Assembly: GCA_029532415.1 (NCBI GenBank)
Contig: JAQOTA010000054.1
Coordinates: forward strand, 3,100,001 to 3,164,000
Length of the DNA stretch: 64,000 bases
Direction of reading: 5' to 3'
Source of the DNA: Marasmius tenuissimus
Lineage: Eukaryota; Basidiomycota; Agaricomycetes; Agaricales; Marasmiaceae
In this document: one piece after another, positions 1 to 9,936 of the stretch
How the letters are laid out: each line of letters opens with the position of its first letter
How positions within the stretch are numbered: position 1 is the first letter of the stretch
Notes under the pieces: model-generated
Told to the model about the DNA's origin: nothing
The model's database searches: none
The model's input: only the letters and a program-made list of their open reading frames with translations
Translations under genes and position numbers: made by a program

Positions 1-36
1 TATCTCGCGTTGACTGCTGCTCAACACTCATCTTAG

Positions 37-966
37 TCACTTATGGCGCAAGGATCAGAGTTTCCTCTTCGGAAGCCGCCCGGTTTCCACTGGGACTTCT
101 TCCTTCTTGGTGTTACCACCTTCATCTCTGGTTTGCTCGGCCTTCCTGCCCCCAACGGTCTCATTCCTCAGGCTCCCATACATACCACGTCTCTACTTGT
201 CACCGAGAGGAAGAGAGACGAGAAGAGCGAGAAAAATCCCGAACTCGACCCCATTTGGCGCGAGGAACCTGTAGCCGTGGTTGAGCAGCGTGTTTCTAAC
301 CTCGCACAAGGGTCACTCTGTCTCGTTCTTCTCACTGGACCCTTCTTGCATGTTCTGAACTTGATTCCAAGAGGTACGTGTCTCTTGAACCGTGCTTGCG
401 ACTCAGCCAACCTCTCTTGCAGGTGTATTGGCCGGTCTTTTGTGAGTTTGCTTGTCTTCTTTCTTCCGTAGATGCCGAGCTGAAAGCTGTACGCTGTTAG
501 CTGGTTCATGGGGGCTGACGCCCTACGCGTGAACGGGATTTCACAAAAGTTCTACTACCTCTTCCGGGATAAGAAACTTACATCCAAGGATGACCCTCTG
601 CGTCGGGTTCGCAAGTCGAGGCTTATCCTGTTCCTTGTGATTCAGTTGATTGGTTTTGGGGCGACGTTCGCAATCACCCAGACGATTGGTAGGTCACCCC
701 CAAAAGTCGCCTTTCTGGATCACGATTTCCTAATTATCTCGTGCTTTTTTCAGCTGCGATTGGATTCCCTGTTGTGATCATGTTGTTGATACCGATTCGG
801 ACTGTTCTTATCCCTCGTCTGCCGTTCACGGACGAGGAACTGGCGATCTTGGATGGACCGACCGCATCTCCCTTCGTGAGTCCGCTGCTGTCGATTGGCT
901 GTCGTTTGACTTGATGAATGATGCGTTTCTTCCCAGACCATGGAAAGTGTCGGCGGAACTATGTAA
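37..966 (+). CDS. BOR1: BOR1-type anion/borate transporter, 3' part only
   Basis: C-terminal 231 residues of a plasma-membrane SLC4-family (HCO3- transporter) protein. The fungal BOR1 branch exports borate. The 5' part lies outside the window: an intron ends at 36 (branch-like CTCAAC, then TTAG) and the first visible exon opens in frame. Exons are 37-373, 423-441 (only 19 nt), 501-688, 754-875 and 937-966. Family motifs seen are GLPAPNGLIPQAPIH, typical of the SLC4 core, then VEQRVSN, and later membrane segments around FLVIQLIGFGATFAITQ and GFPVVIMLLIP. The protein ends shortly after PRLPFTDEELAILDGP, a usual BOR1 ending. An internal ATG at 43 is not the real start, since the transporter core lies upstream of it. 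Family call is firm; the substrate is inferred. Confidence 0.85.
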
Positions 967-1495
967 CAGGACCTCATCTTCCCAAAGGTTCCCGTCGAGA
1001 GCCGTCGAGGTTCCGACGTATTACCTCTCTCCGGCTTGGCTTTGAGCCCTTAACTGTTGAAACGTTGACTGTTGGTACCTTGTCAGCGAAATGCCTACTA
1101 GAGTAAGTAAACCTTTGATGGTTTCCCGTGCTCATCCTTGTTTGTGTAATGGGACAAAATTTCCTCTTCTCTGTGTCCTCGTATAGCTACTACGCCCAGA
1201 CTATGTCAAACGTGAAATACATCCTTTGCGTGCCCTCTTTGAGTCTCCCGAGTCACCGTGACTGCAGACTGTGGAGATGCACATTTGTGATACGGCGTGG
1301 GGCGTCCCGAGTACCAAAAATAGCACCAATAGCCATCAACTGGTCCTTGGCACCTGCCTTCTCCGGTATGACCATGTGCATCCTTGGGCCCTGGTAAATT
1401 TCCCTCGAACTATAAAGCACATCTATCATATGGTGGATCCCTCGGTTCCCTCACCCTCCCATCACCCTTGAAGGAGTCTTTCAGCAGATCTCAAC
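967..1495. other. Intergenic: BOR1 3' flank and phosphatase promoter
   Basis: Tandem (+/+) spacer holding the 3' flank of the transporter gene and the upstream region of the phosphatase gene. Short open frames here show no family similarity. The only notable element is a TATAAA at 1411-1416. Confidence 0.5.
1411..1416 (+). promoter_or_regulatory. Candidate TATA box of the phosphatase gene
   Basis: TATAAA lies 80 nt upstream of the phosphatase ATG at 1496. The distance fits a fungal core promoter with a short 5' leader. No other core element was recognised, so this is a positional guess. Confidence 0.35.
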
Positions 1496-3628
1496 ATGTC
1501 TGACAGCAAAATTTTGGGCGTTTTGGTCATGGCTAGGCATGGAGATCGTGCAGGTCTGTATAAAGGATTCGGGGGGAGATGTCGGATTATATGACTCACT
1601 TGTGGCGTCCGATAGGTTTCTACCAGAACCCGCAGGACTACACGCCTACTGCAACAAAGATCACTCCTCTGGGAAATGTTAGTTCTGTATCTGAGCGTTC
1701 GAAGGACGGAACGATGTTGATCACCGATCCCACAGAAACAAGAGTTTGAACTGGGACAACACTTGAGGCAGAGGTACCTCACTGCGAACGCATCAAACTT
1801 CATTTCTACGATCAATAGCTCTATCGTCGATTTGACTCAAGTTCTTGGTACGTTCTTACTCTTTCTGACTGCAATGGTATTTTGCTGAATGTCAACGCGA
1901 TTGTAGTTCGTGCGGATGCTGGTGGTGAAGGAGGTGTCATCCTGGTCGGTCAATGCTTCTGCTGCCTTCAACGACAAACCCTCATGGGCTACTGTCTCGT
2001 GTTTAGAACTCGGCCATGTCGCTCACACAAGGCTTGTTCCCGGCCAACGATGCGTACACCACCAAGCTGGCGAACGGCACGACTGTCGAAGGTCCTCTCA
2101 ACGGTTATCAAGTACGTTCAAGTACGTATCAACAGATACAGGACGATGCTGACTGCTCTATGTGTTATTGTACAGTATGTTTCCAGTGAGTTTCCCGCCA
2201 TTTCTTCGAGTCGACGATTAATGCTTATGGGAAACGACAGTCGAATCTGTAGAACCTGACAACGATGTCTCCCTCGAAGGCTGGACGAAGTGCGGTGCTT
2301 TTGACAAGGCCACGAAGGAGTTCTACGCGTCACCGGAGTTCAAACAGAAGGCGGACGAGGCCTCGTCATACCTAAGCCAGTTATCGCGATACAACGATGG
2401 TCGACCAGTCACTCTCGAAAATATGGTGAGTAAAAATGCTTTCGAGTCCCGAGATCTGACAATGCTGATGGTTTATTAATTATTCCTCGTAGTGGAACGT
2501 GAGTAAATTCTGTTATCTGGGACGACAAGATGGACAAACTCCTTCGATATCAGGTTTTCGACTTCATGCTTGTCGAGAGCATTCACGACGAGCAATACAA
2601 GAACAACCTTCCGCCTACTTTCCTCGAACAGGGCCGTCATCTGGCAAACTGGCACGAGTACGGTGTCTTCTCTGACTCCCAACTCGATGGGATTGGAAAC
2701 AGTTCGTCCGATGCTTTGCTTCTATCATCCTTTCCCCGTTGGCTAATAAAAATATTCCTGTCCACTCTTTCGCCTTCCGCCCACGTCACTTGTCATAATC
2801 AGTTGCCTTCCGCACGATGATACCCTCCGTGACGAAGAACCTCAATAGCATAGCAAACGCCTCGGACCCGCTGAAGTTTGTATACTATGCCACCGCCTAC
2901 AAGCCTTTCCTATCTTTATTCAACATGACGGGCGTCGCGCAAGCACAACCGGAACTGGCAGGATTTGGTTAGTCCAAAGGTTCATCTACATGGTTCAATG
3001 ACTCAGTCTTCTTGACGTTTTCCCTCTTCCCTTTTGGCAGTTAATTTCGCTGGAAGTATCGCTCTCGAGGTTCGCCAACCAGCCGACGGAGGCGCACCAG
3101 TGGTTCGGTTCAATTTCAAGAATGGAACTGATGATGCGGAGTACAAGACCTACAACTTCATGAATAGCACATCCGATGTTCCGCTCAAGCAATTCTTGGA
3201 TCACCTCCAGGTTTGTCTGCCGGACTCTCTGGTTCAGCTAGCGGCGTTTTTTTCTGATGTTTTCTCCCCTCTCCCTCTCCCTATCTAGCCAGCTTCCGTT
3301 AAAAACACCCCCGAATGGTGCAAGGTCTGCGGGAATAACAAGGACCGAGGCTGTGGCGAGCTAGCTTTGGCCGCAACGGAGGGACAGAGTCAGGCGTCGT
3401 CCTCTCACCACCAGACCATCAGTCCCGTCGGTGCTGGTTTCCTTGGCGCTGGCTTGACCCTCTTCGTCGCCATCGCCATGTTGTCGGTCCTTTTCTTCCT
3501 TGGTTTACTCACTTTCGGAAAGAAGGGCAGAAGCAGAAGCAAGAGCAGTGTAAGCTCCGAAGTGAGTACTGGGTATACCATTCTCTCATTCTTCAATGCT
3601 AATCGGCCATGCTTAGGAGAAGGCATGA
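1496..3628 (+). CDS. Membrane-anchored histidine acid phosphatase, branch 2
   Basis: Predicted 447-aa phosphomonoesterase of the histidine phosphatase superfamily (acid phosphatase/phytase branch), which uses a phosphohistidine intermediate. The catalytic block ARHGDRAGFY is at about residues 12-22, so the family's RHGxR core is present. Later landmarks are ANGTTVEGPLNGYQ, SLEGWTKCGAFD and a Cys-rich end (WCKVCGNNKDRGC). A hydrophobic segment at about 390-425 (GAGLTLFVAIAMLSVLFFLG) followed by basic residues indicates a C-terminal membrane anchor. No N-terminal signal peptide is visible. Thirteen exons: 1496-1553, 1616-1677, 1736-1847, 1907-1944, 2007-2111, 2176-2185, 2241-2425, 2493-2498, 2554-2701, 2803-2967, 3041-3210, 3289-3561, 3617-3628. 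Two are micro-exons, and total length keeps frame. The substrate is unknown. Confidence 0.85.
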
Positions 3629-3865
3629 ACGCTTCATTCGAGCTGGACGTGATATTGATGAATCTTTTGTATTTCTTTCTCGCTCAACTACTAATGGGGG
3701 CACACCTATGCTTATGTATAATGACGAGTGATTGTACGACGGAAAACGAATATCATGCTCATTGCTATTGATACATACACAAGATGCTGCTTGACAAATC
3801 CATAATGAGATAAAAGTTCATAGAAAGATATGGAGAAAAGATCTCTAAGTAGAATGAGAAGCATA

Positions 3866-5106
3866 TTAGTTTCGCCACTCGTGGTCAGACCCGTCATCCC
3901 CGTAGAAGTCCGAGTGTTGATCGAAATCGTCTGGATGGCTCGGCGTAAGGTGGATATGTTACAGGGTGGCTAGGAGAAGACGTACCGCTAGAGTTCCAGT
4001 CACTGTCGCTATCCTCTTCGTCGGGATAGTCGTTCTTGTAGTACTCTTCGGCTGCGGGAAGTTGTAGAGTGTAGCCTCGCACAGAACGTTTCGAGGCTTA
4101 CCATTGGAGTCTTCGTCAGCCTCGTCTTCAACTTCGTCTTCGGAGCCGGAGTCGGTGTCCGGGTTACCTAGAGGGGGCAGGCCGGTACTACGCGACGTAC
4201 TGAGCCAACACGTCCGATCGGGAAAAGGGAAGTTCATACACAGTTCCAACTGTTGAGGTTTGGGTCCAATCTTGACGAGCGCCAGGTCGATGGTAGAAGA
4301 TATCCCACACATAGTCCGACTCGTCCTCCGTCATCGCAGGTACAGCTGGTGTGTTGGACACTAGATGTGGGTTGACATTACACGGAGGTCACGACCAGTC
4401 ACATACAGAAAACTTGCTCTTCAGATACGCCTGCAGCAAAGGCATGATGTTCTCCATTTCGGGATCCATCTCTGGCTCCTCACTGCGTTCGAGGACTGCA
4501 TCATACATCTTGAAGTCGTTACTTTGAGATCGGGCTTGCAGCTCCTTTGAAGAAAGCACTGGAGGACTTTAGAAGGTGACATGTTCAAGGACGAGTTGGA
4601 ATGAGGGAGGTGTACAACGCACGGCTGCGACGGGTCCCACTTCGGTTGGATGGTCGAATGTTCGCGTTCAACAACCGTGTATCGTCGGTTTGAGTCGCTT
4701 GTTGGTGGCGGCTTAGCAGGAGTTGGAGGTATCACAGTGGAAGCTGGCATGTTGCTTTCTTCTGCTCGGGCCAGTCGCGAAATTTGTTCCTATTGCAATG
4801 TAGACTGTTTGGTTACGCGCAAAACGTTCAAGGCTGTATCAACTCACTTGGATCTCCTTTTGTTGCTTCTCATCTTGCCACACGTTATCTTCGACAGTCT
4901 GTGCAAACTGAAAGAGGCCCTTGCCACCCTTTGTTCTCTTTCGCGGTAGTGCCGATTCAATAACTGTGATCATGAGGAGTTTGGTTAGAATTTCTCTCGA
5001 GCTATTACTGTGTCGACTTGCCTAATGCATCGAGAGGTTCCTCATTGCGTTTTCGTTTGATACGAAGAATAGTGTAGGGGTTCTCCGCAGATGGTGTGAT
5101 GCTCAT
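3866..5106 (-). CDS. IWR1: IWR1/SLC7A6OS-type RNA polymerase II nuclear import factor
   Basis: Predicted 284-aa Iwr1 family protein. In yeast Iwr1 binds assembled RNA polymerase II and directs its nuclear import through an NLS. Family hallmarks seen are the N-terminal block YTILRIKRKRNEEPLDALVI, basic residues PRKRTKGGKG, the core ESDYVWDIFYHRP, then an acidic stretch (DSGSEDEVEDEADEDSN) and the C-terminal EEYYKNDYPDEEDSDSDW. Eight exons: 5106-5022, 4963-4848, 4789-4623, 4566-4403, 4345-4240, 4187-4102, 4051-3986, 3930-3866. Intron 1 starts with GC (G|GCAAGT). Intron 4 has two usable acceptors; one extends exon 5 to 4360 and would add five residues in frame. Its donor (GTGACT at 4402) is weaker than GTATGT four bases earlier but is the only one keeping frame, so that junction is the least certain. 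Confidence 0.88.
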
Positions 5107-5473
5107 GTCGATGGGAGGATAGAGATGGGTAGAGCAATGATGAACGTTCTCGTCGAAACGTTTGAGTTTACATTGGCGTCACAGCGGCAAGTCTGAGGTA
5201 ACAGATCACGTGCACGTTTCTTCCTGGCCTGAGTCAGGGTTAGGGTCAGGGAGACAAACCCGTTAGTATTACACATAATTGCGGCTCGCCACTGCCCACC
5301 GAAATCCTGCTCATCGTCGCAACGTCGGAGAAAAATATGATCAAAGATCAATTTAACATAAATACCAAAATTTAAAACATTACACATTATAAGGATCCCA
5401 TTCATCATAGTAAAGCATACTTAGTGCATGCCCAAAACCTGCAAAGAAATCACCGTATACTTGACTCTTCAGT
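5107..5473. other. Intergenic: IWR1 promoter and PIL1 3' flank
   Basis: Spacer between two minus-strand genes. It should hold the IWR1 promoter and the PIL1 3' untranslated region. A short AGGGTTAGGGTCAGGG run near 5228-5245 resembles telomeric repeats but is a single imperfect copy. AT-rich sequence at about 5340-5400 fits a 3' flank. No gene seen. Confidence 0.45.
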
Positions 5474-8370
5474 TTACCTCAGCGAATCATTTTCCAGATT
5501 CGTTGCAAATCGTCCATCTCCATATCCTCCCGGTGCTGGCGGCGATGCCCCTGGAGGTAAAGAGCCACCGTAATCATTCGCAACTCTCATTCGCCCCAAG
5601 CTTCCATAGTCAGCCTGCAACGGGCTTCCACCACCACCACCGGAAGGTGCATCCGACGAACCATAAGCTGAGATATAGTCATACGGTTCTTCTACTTGAG
5701 CGCCACCATGACCTTGAATTCCACTCGGGACGCGTTGTTGCATGGCGGCAGGCTCTGGAGGAGAACCTCCCATGTCTGGCCCGCGGGAGGATGGGTAAGG
5801 TGAGGCTGGTAAGCGTTTCTTCAGATGTAGCGGAGTCGTTTCCGGTATTCCAGAGCCTGGGCCGCCGATCCCACCACCAAGGGAGGGCGCATCACTTCCC
5901 GTTCTGGCTGGCCTTCTGAATGCTGCAGCCGATATCGTTCGTGCACCCGGTGGTGGTGGTGCTGGACTGCTACCTGGACTTCTATCGGGTCTATCACCGA
6001 CAAGTGAAGATGTTGACCGAGTTCCAAGAGGGGATCTCGGCATATCAGATTGGTAAGGCGAGGCACCCCGCAACGACGATATTGACGAGTTCGACCTATG
6101 ATCGGGAACGTTTATACTCGGGGGCAAGATGGGAGACGGTGCCTTGGGAATAACGGGACTAGGTAAGGGACGTTCTGACGCGCGATCGTGCGAGATTGGA
6201 GGACCACTGCTCAACGGCGACTGCCCGGTCGTTGGGGAGGATGTTTGAATGGGGGAACTTGGGGTGGATTCTGGTCGTGGAGAAGGTCCGCGTTGTGTAA
6301 AGGGGGCAACAGGTGGATGAAGAGGCGATACGTCTCCTCTGCTCGTGAGAACACCGGCGGAGCCAAACGACTCATTCCTTGCCAGGGTGGTAGGCGACAT
6401 TTCTCCTTCTTCGAGTCTGCCTCCACGAGCACTGTCATGAGCACTGAAATTCAGTGCGTCTAACTCTCGGCTGATCTCTCTGGCCGCAGCTGCGTTGAGC
6501 TCTCTCTCTTCCTCAGCTGGGTTGAATGTTGGTGGTGGAACTCTTCTCGAGGACGATTTTGGTGCCACCGAATCTCCGGATGGTCCTTCGTTTGGCTGCC
6601 TCTCGGTTTCATGCCGCCTCTGTAATTCCTCGTCAACATCGCTGACTTCACCGAACCTCACATGCTTCGGCTCGCTGTCGTTCCTCTGATGTTGTCGGTC
6701 TGCTTGAGCATCAAGTCTGTCGTAAGCCAATCCACCCTCTTCAGATTCAACATCTTCTGTTATTGCCCTGCTCCTTTCGTGCCCCCGTGGTGCGCCTGAG
6801 GGCTGATCTGCCCATGGACTGTCCATCTGCATCGGAGGGACCCCACGTGAAGGAGATTCGGGCGGAGAAGATGTACTCGAGTGCATCTGGTGGGTTGTAT
6901 AAGAAGGTGGTGGGCCGTCAAGACTGGGGCGACCGTTCTGACTATTGTTCAGAGCCGCCTCGATCGAAGAAGAGAAGGAATCATCCTGCGGTCCGTCACC
7001 ACCACCACTCAACATCGGCGGACCATCCCGTAGCTGGTAGCCACTTTGACTGCCCTGAGCGTTGCCTCTGACGGGGAATGTGGCAAAGCGACCGCCAGAG
7101 GGAAGATTAGGATCAGACGGGTGTGACGGTACAGCCCCAAGTTCTTGGGAGCCTCGGAAGCCCTGATTCATATCGGGATTGGGGAATGGAGGAGCTGAAA
7201 CATGGGGCGGAGGGCCCGAGGGAGGTGCATATGTTGTCGGGCTCGTGGGTGCTGAAGAGCGGCCGCCGGTAGTAGAAATCTCTGACGCGTCCATGAAGTG
7301 GCCCGAACCCATAGTTTGTGGGGATGCGAGGTAGTTTTGGGGGGACCCGCCGGAGCCTTCATGCCTCGGGGGCGAGTAGGTTTCGTTATAATCATAGTTC
7401 CCACTTGGCTGATTGTCATGTTCGGAGAGCGGTGGTCGGGGCTGCCGAGGCTCTGTGGTAGGTGCGGTGGAGAAAGCAATTTCACCCATGCACTGTTGGG
7501 CTTCTTGCAACAGGCCGTACACCTTCTGATGACCCATGTACATTGTCCTTGCCATTCCTGGTTGAGTCACCTCATCCGGGATTTCCTGGAGAAATGTGAG
7601 TGACATCAACTCTCGCTTGACGACTTCAGAACGCGCACCATTGCTACCAGCTTTCCAAATTCTCCAGCGACCGTTCCTTTTTCACAGGCCTCCAACAGTG
7701 CACCGAACTTCAATCCCAGCATAATTTTCATTTTCGATCTCTTGAAATCGCCAAGAGCGGCTTCCTCTGTCATGATTTCAGAGTCCATCGACCTGATTTC
7801 ATCCCGCAGCCGGTTCAAAGTATCCGTCTGCGAATGTAGATTCTTGTGTTCCGGACTCATCTTGCTCAACTTCCTCTCGGCTGTATCTGCCTTAGTGACC
7901 AAAGCTCTGCGTCGTCGCTTGAGTTCGTCAAGGGCTTCTTCACGAGTACGTATTGATTTCATGTGCTCTCTGATGGTATTTTCGTGGGTGGCATACTGCG
8001 AAAGAGCATTCGCAAAATGGTGTAAAAGATTGGTTGAAGCACTGAGAGTATCCTTCACCAGTCTATGAGAATAATCGAGATGATCAGTGCTTGCGAGACG
8101 TACCCCCAAGTCTTCACCCTCCCCCATACCCCAGGTTCGAAGAGCATCTGCTGCCCTTGTAAAGTCGGCACTCAATTTCTGTAATCTGCCAGCGAGAATG
8201 ATCCGGATTCAATTAGCTCCTTTACAAGAGAACTATCCAATTTCCACTCACGATGATAGAACCACCTTCTCCGCATTGATCAGATCTTGTAAAGGTTTGA
8301 GGTCATAGTTCCCAGCAAGTGAAGGCAGAGTAGAATTGTGAGCGATCTTGGTTGCTGCGCTTTTGAACAT
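5474..8370 (-). CDS. PIL1: Eisosome core protein PIL1/LSP1 family with long disordered tail
   Basis: Predicted 910-aa eisosome protein. Pil1/Lsp1 proteins form a BAR-type coat that shapes plasma-membrane furrows and binds PI(4,5)P2. Residues 1-250 match the family well: MFKSAATKIAHNSTLPSLAG at the start, LSADFTRAADALRTWGMGEG, HMKSIRTREEALDELKRRRR, and a coiled coil with DEIRSMDSEIMTEEAALGDF. After about residue 260 comes some 650 residues of Pro/Ser/Gly-rich disordered sequence, whereas yeast Pil1 is only about 340 aa. Exons are 8370-8252, 8185-8104, 8052-7633 and 7585-5474. The donor of intron 3 (GTTCTG at 7632) is atypical. The tail reads open to the stop with no intron needed. It could carry phosphorylation or partner-binding sites, but that is inference. 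Confidence 0.9.
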
Positions 8371-8735
8371 GGTGGTTGTCGTGTGAGGTCGTTATCGGTA
8401 GCAATTCCTGGTGTGAATCCTTTTAATGATCAGGGAATAAGCACCCCAACAGCTGTTAAAGCTGCGGTTTTCCGAAGAGACAAATGGTACGACAATAATA
8501 CGATGATGGAGTTGTGAGTATAGCGGCGTTTAGCGTCATGATGATTCTGTCAGGCGAGGCTAAGGCAGTGCTGCGGGTGGCTGGCTACGGCTGCCGGCCG
8601 GGGATCGGGACACGGTCCATAATTGGTAATCAATGCTCCGGTCAACCGGTAAAGACATCCGTCCAATCCGAGCCTTGTGATTTCACCTCCGACTCTCCCC
8701 ATTCACGGTGCTCGCCAACCTCGTTTCTGTCGACC
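8371..8735. promoter_or_regulatory. Divergent promoter region, PIL1 (-) / SDH4 (+)
   Basis: 365 bp between two start codons facing away from each other, so it must hold both promoters. It contains a GC-rich block (CTGCCGGCCGGGGATCGGG at 8591-8609) and an ATTGG element. Confidence 0.6.
8622..8626 (-). promoter_or_regulatory. Candidate CCAAT box upstream of SDH4
   Basis: ATTGG on the plus strand (CCAAT on the minus) 110 nt upstream of the SDH4 ATG. Fungal respiratory genes are commonly driven by the HAP CCAAT-binding complex, so the position makes sense. A 5-bp match alone is weak. Confidence 0.3.
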
Positions 8736-9515
8736 ATGGCTTCCTCTCTCGTTCTCCGGTCTAATTTCCCTAGAGCACTCGCTCAACGCTCTTTGCTCAA
8801 TACTGCTAGATCAGCGATTCAACGTATGTTCTACAAATTGATCTCACCCCTTCAGTTTACCGACCAAAGCGTTTGCTAGTCCGACATGAGTCCCAAACGG
8901 GCCAGTTGAAGCATACTCCCGGTGGTGCACCCTTGCCTGAGTTCAGATATGTCCCTGGTGGTCGTAAGTCACAAGCAACAGTTAACTTCTGAGTTTTGGA
9001 CGACTCAAGAAACCTATTCTTATTAGCTATTTACCAAGGAGACGTGAACACGCCTACTCCATTTCCACCACCATCCAGAACTCACGGCTCTTACCACTGG
9101 GCTTTCGAGAGGCTCCTGTCTGCCGGGCTGATCCCTATGACCGTTGCGGCATTCGCTACTAGCGGTTCGAGTTACCCTATTCTGGATGGAATTCTGGGTA
9201 TCAGCTTGATTATTCACAGTCACATCGGCGTACGACATACACGTTCTCTTACATTTCATACGTACTCACCGATCGCCCCTCTTATAGTTCGACTCGATGC
9301 TGGTTGATTACCTCCACAAAAGGAAGTTCCCCGTCGTCGGCCCCATCGCATCCTGGACTCTGAGAGCCGCCACCGTTGGTGTTATGGTTGGTGTTTACCA
9401 ATTCAACACGAACGACATCGGTGAGTCGTGTTATTCTTCCAGTTTAAGGATCACTACTCACAGGTAATGTCGTACAGGTCTCACGGAACTCATTGCAAAA
9501 GTCTGGACGGCATAG
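8736..9515 (+). CDS. SDH4: Succinate dehydrogenase membrane anchor subunit (CybS/SdhD)
   Basis: Predicted 181-aa small anchor subunit of mitochondrial complex II, which passes electrons from succinate to ubiquinone in the inner membrane. The N-terminus (MASSLVLRSNFPRALAQRSL) is rich in Arg, Ser and Leu with no acidic residue, as in a mitochondrial presequence. The core begins at SYHWAFERLLSAGLIPM, the usual CybS first helix. The helix GISLIIHSHIGFDSMLVDYL carries the family's heme-ligand-type His and the Asp-Tyr pair used at the quinone site. A last helix follows (TLRAATVGVMVGVYQFN). Exons are 8736-8823, 8880-8963, 9027-9229, 9288-9420 and 9478-9515. Length is normal for the family. Confidence 0.92.
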
Positions 9516-9936
9516 GTGTTCGTGCTTCGGATTGGCATTCTGGGATGTAATATACTGTATCAATTCAAGCTATTTCCTATTGACCGCTTGCAACGCCAAT
9601 ACCTGGATCTGTGTAGCTATTGGCTATCAGGTTGAACTTATAGGAAGCGAGAAAGGAGTCAAAGGATTCTTGATAGATACGCGACGTGCTTGCTTCTCCG
9701 ACCCCATTCGGTAAGCGAAGACAAGATTGGGGGATCAGAACCACCAGTGAAGCCCTGACCTTTTTCATCAGCTACTTCCATCTCTTGTTCTGCCCGTCAA
9801 CCTTTGTGGATGCTTCAGTTTCATTCACGCGAAGATGCTGACCCTCTCGGTCTCATCCAATCACTTGTATGGTTTCAACGCGTGATCTTATACCGCGTTT
9901 TTACTCAACTCGAATGTATGCGACTTCTAGAATCAA
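9516..9936. other. Intergenic: SDH4 3' flank
   Basis: Tandem spacer of about 420 bp between SDH4 and the following intronless gene. I see no conserved open frame, tRNA or repeat in it. Confidence 0.45.

Noticed and set aside
5226..5248. Telomere-like AGGGTTAGGG sequence
   Set aside because: Only one and a half imperfect copies in an ordinary 3' flank; no array.
8514..8879. 121-aa continuous frame over the SDH4 start
   Set aside because: Only its second half is SDH4 exon 1; it runs through the first intron and has no independent support.
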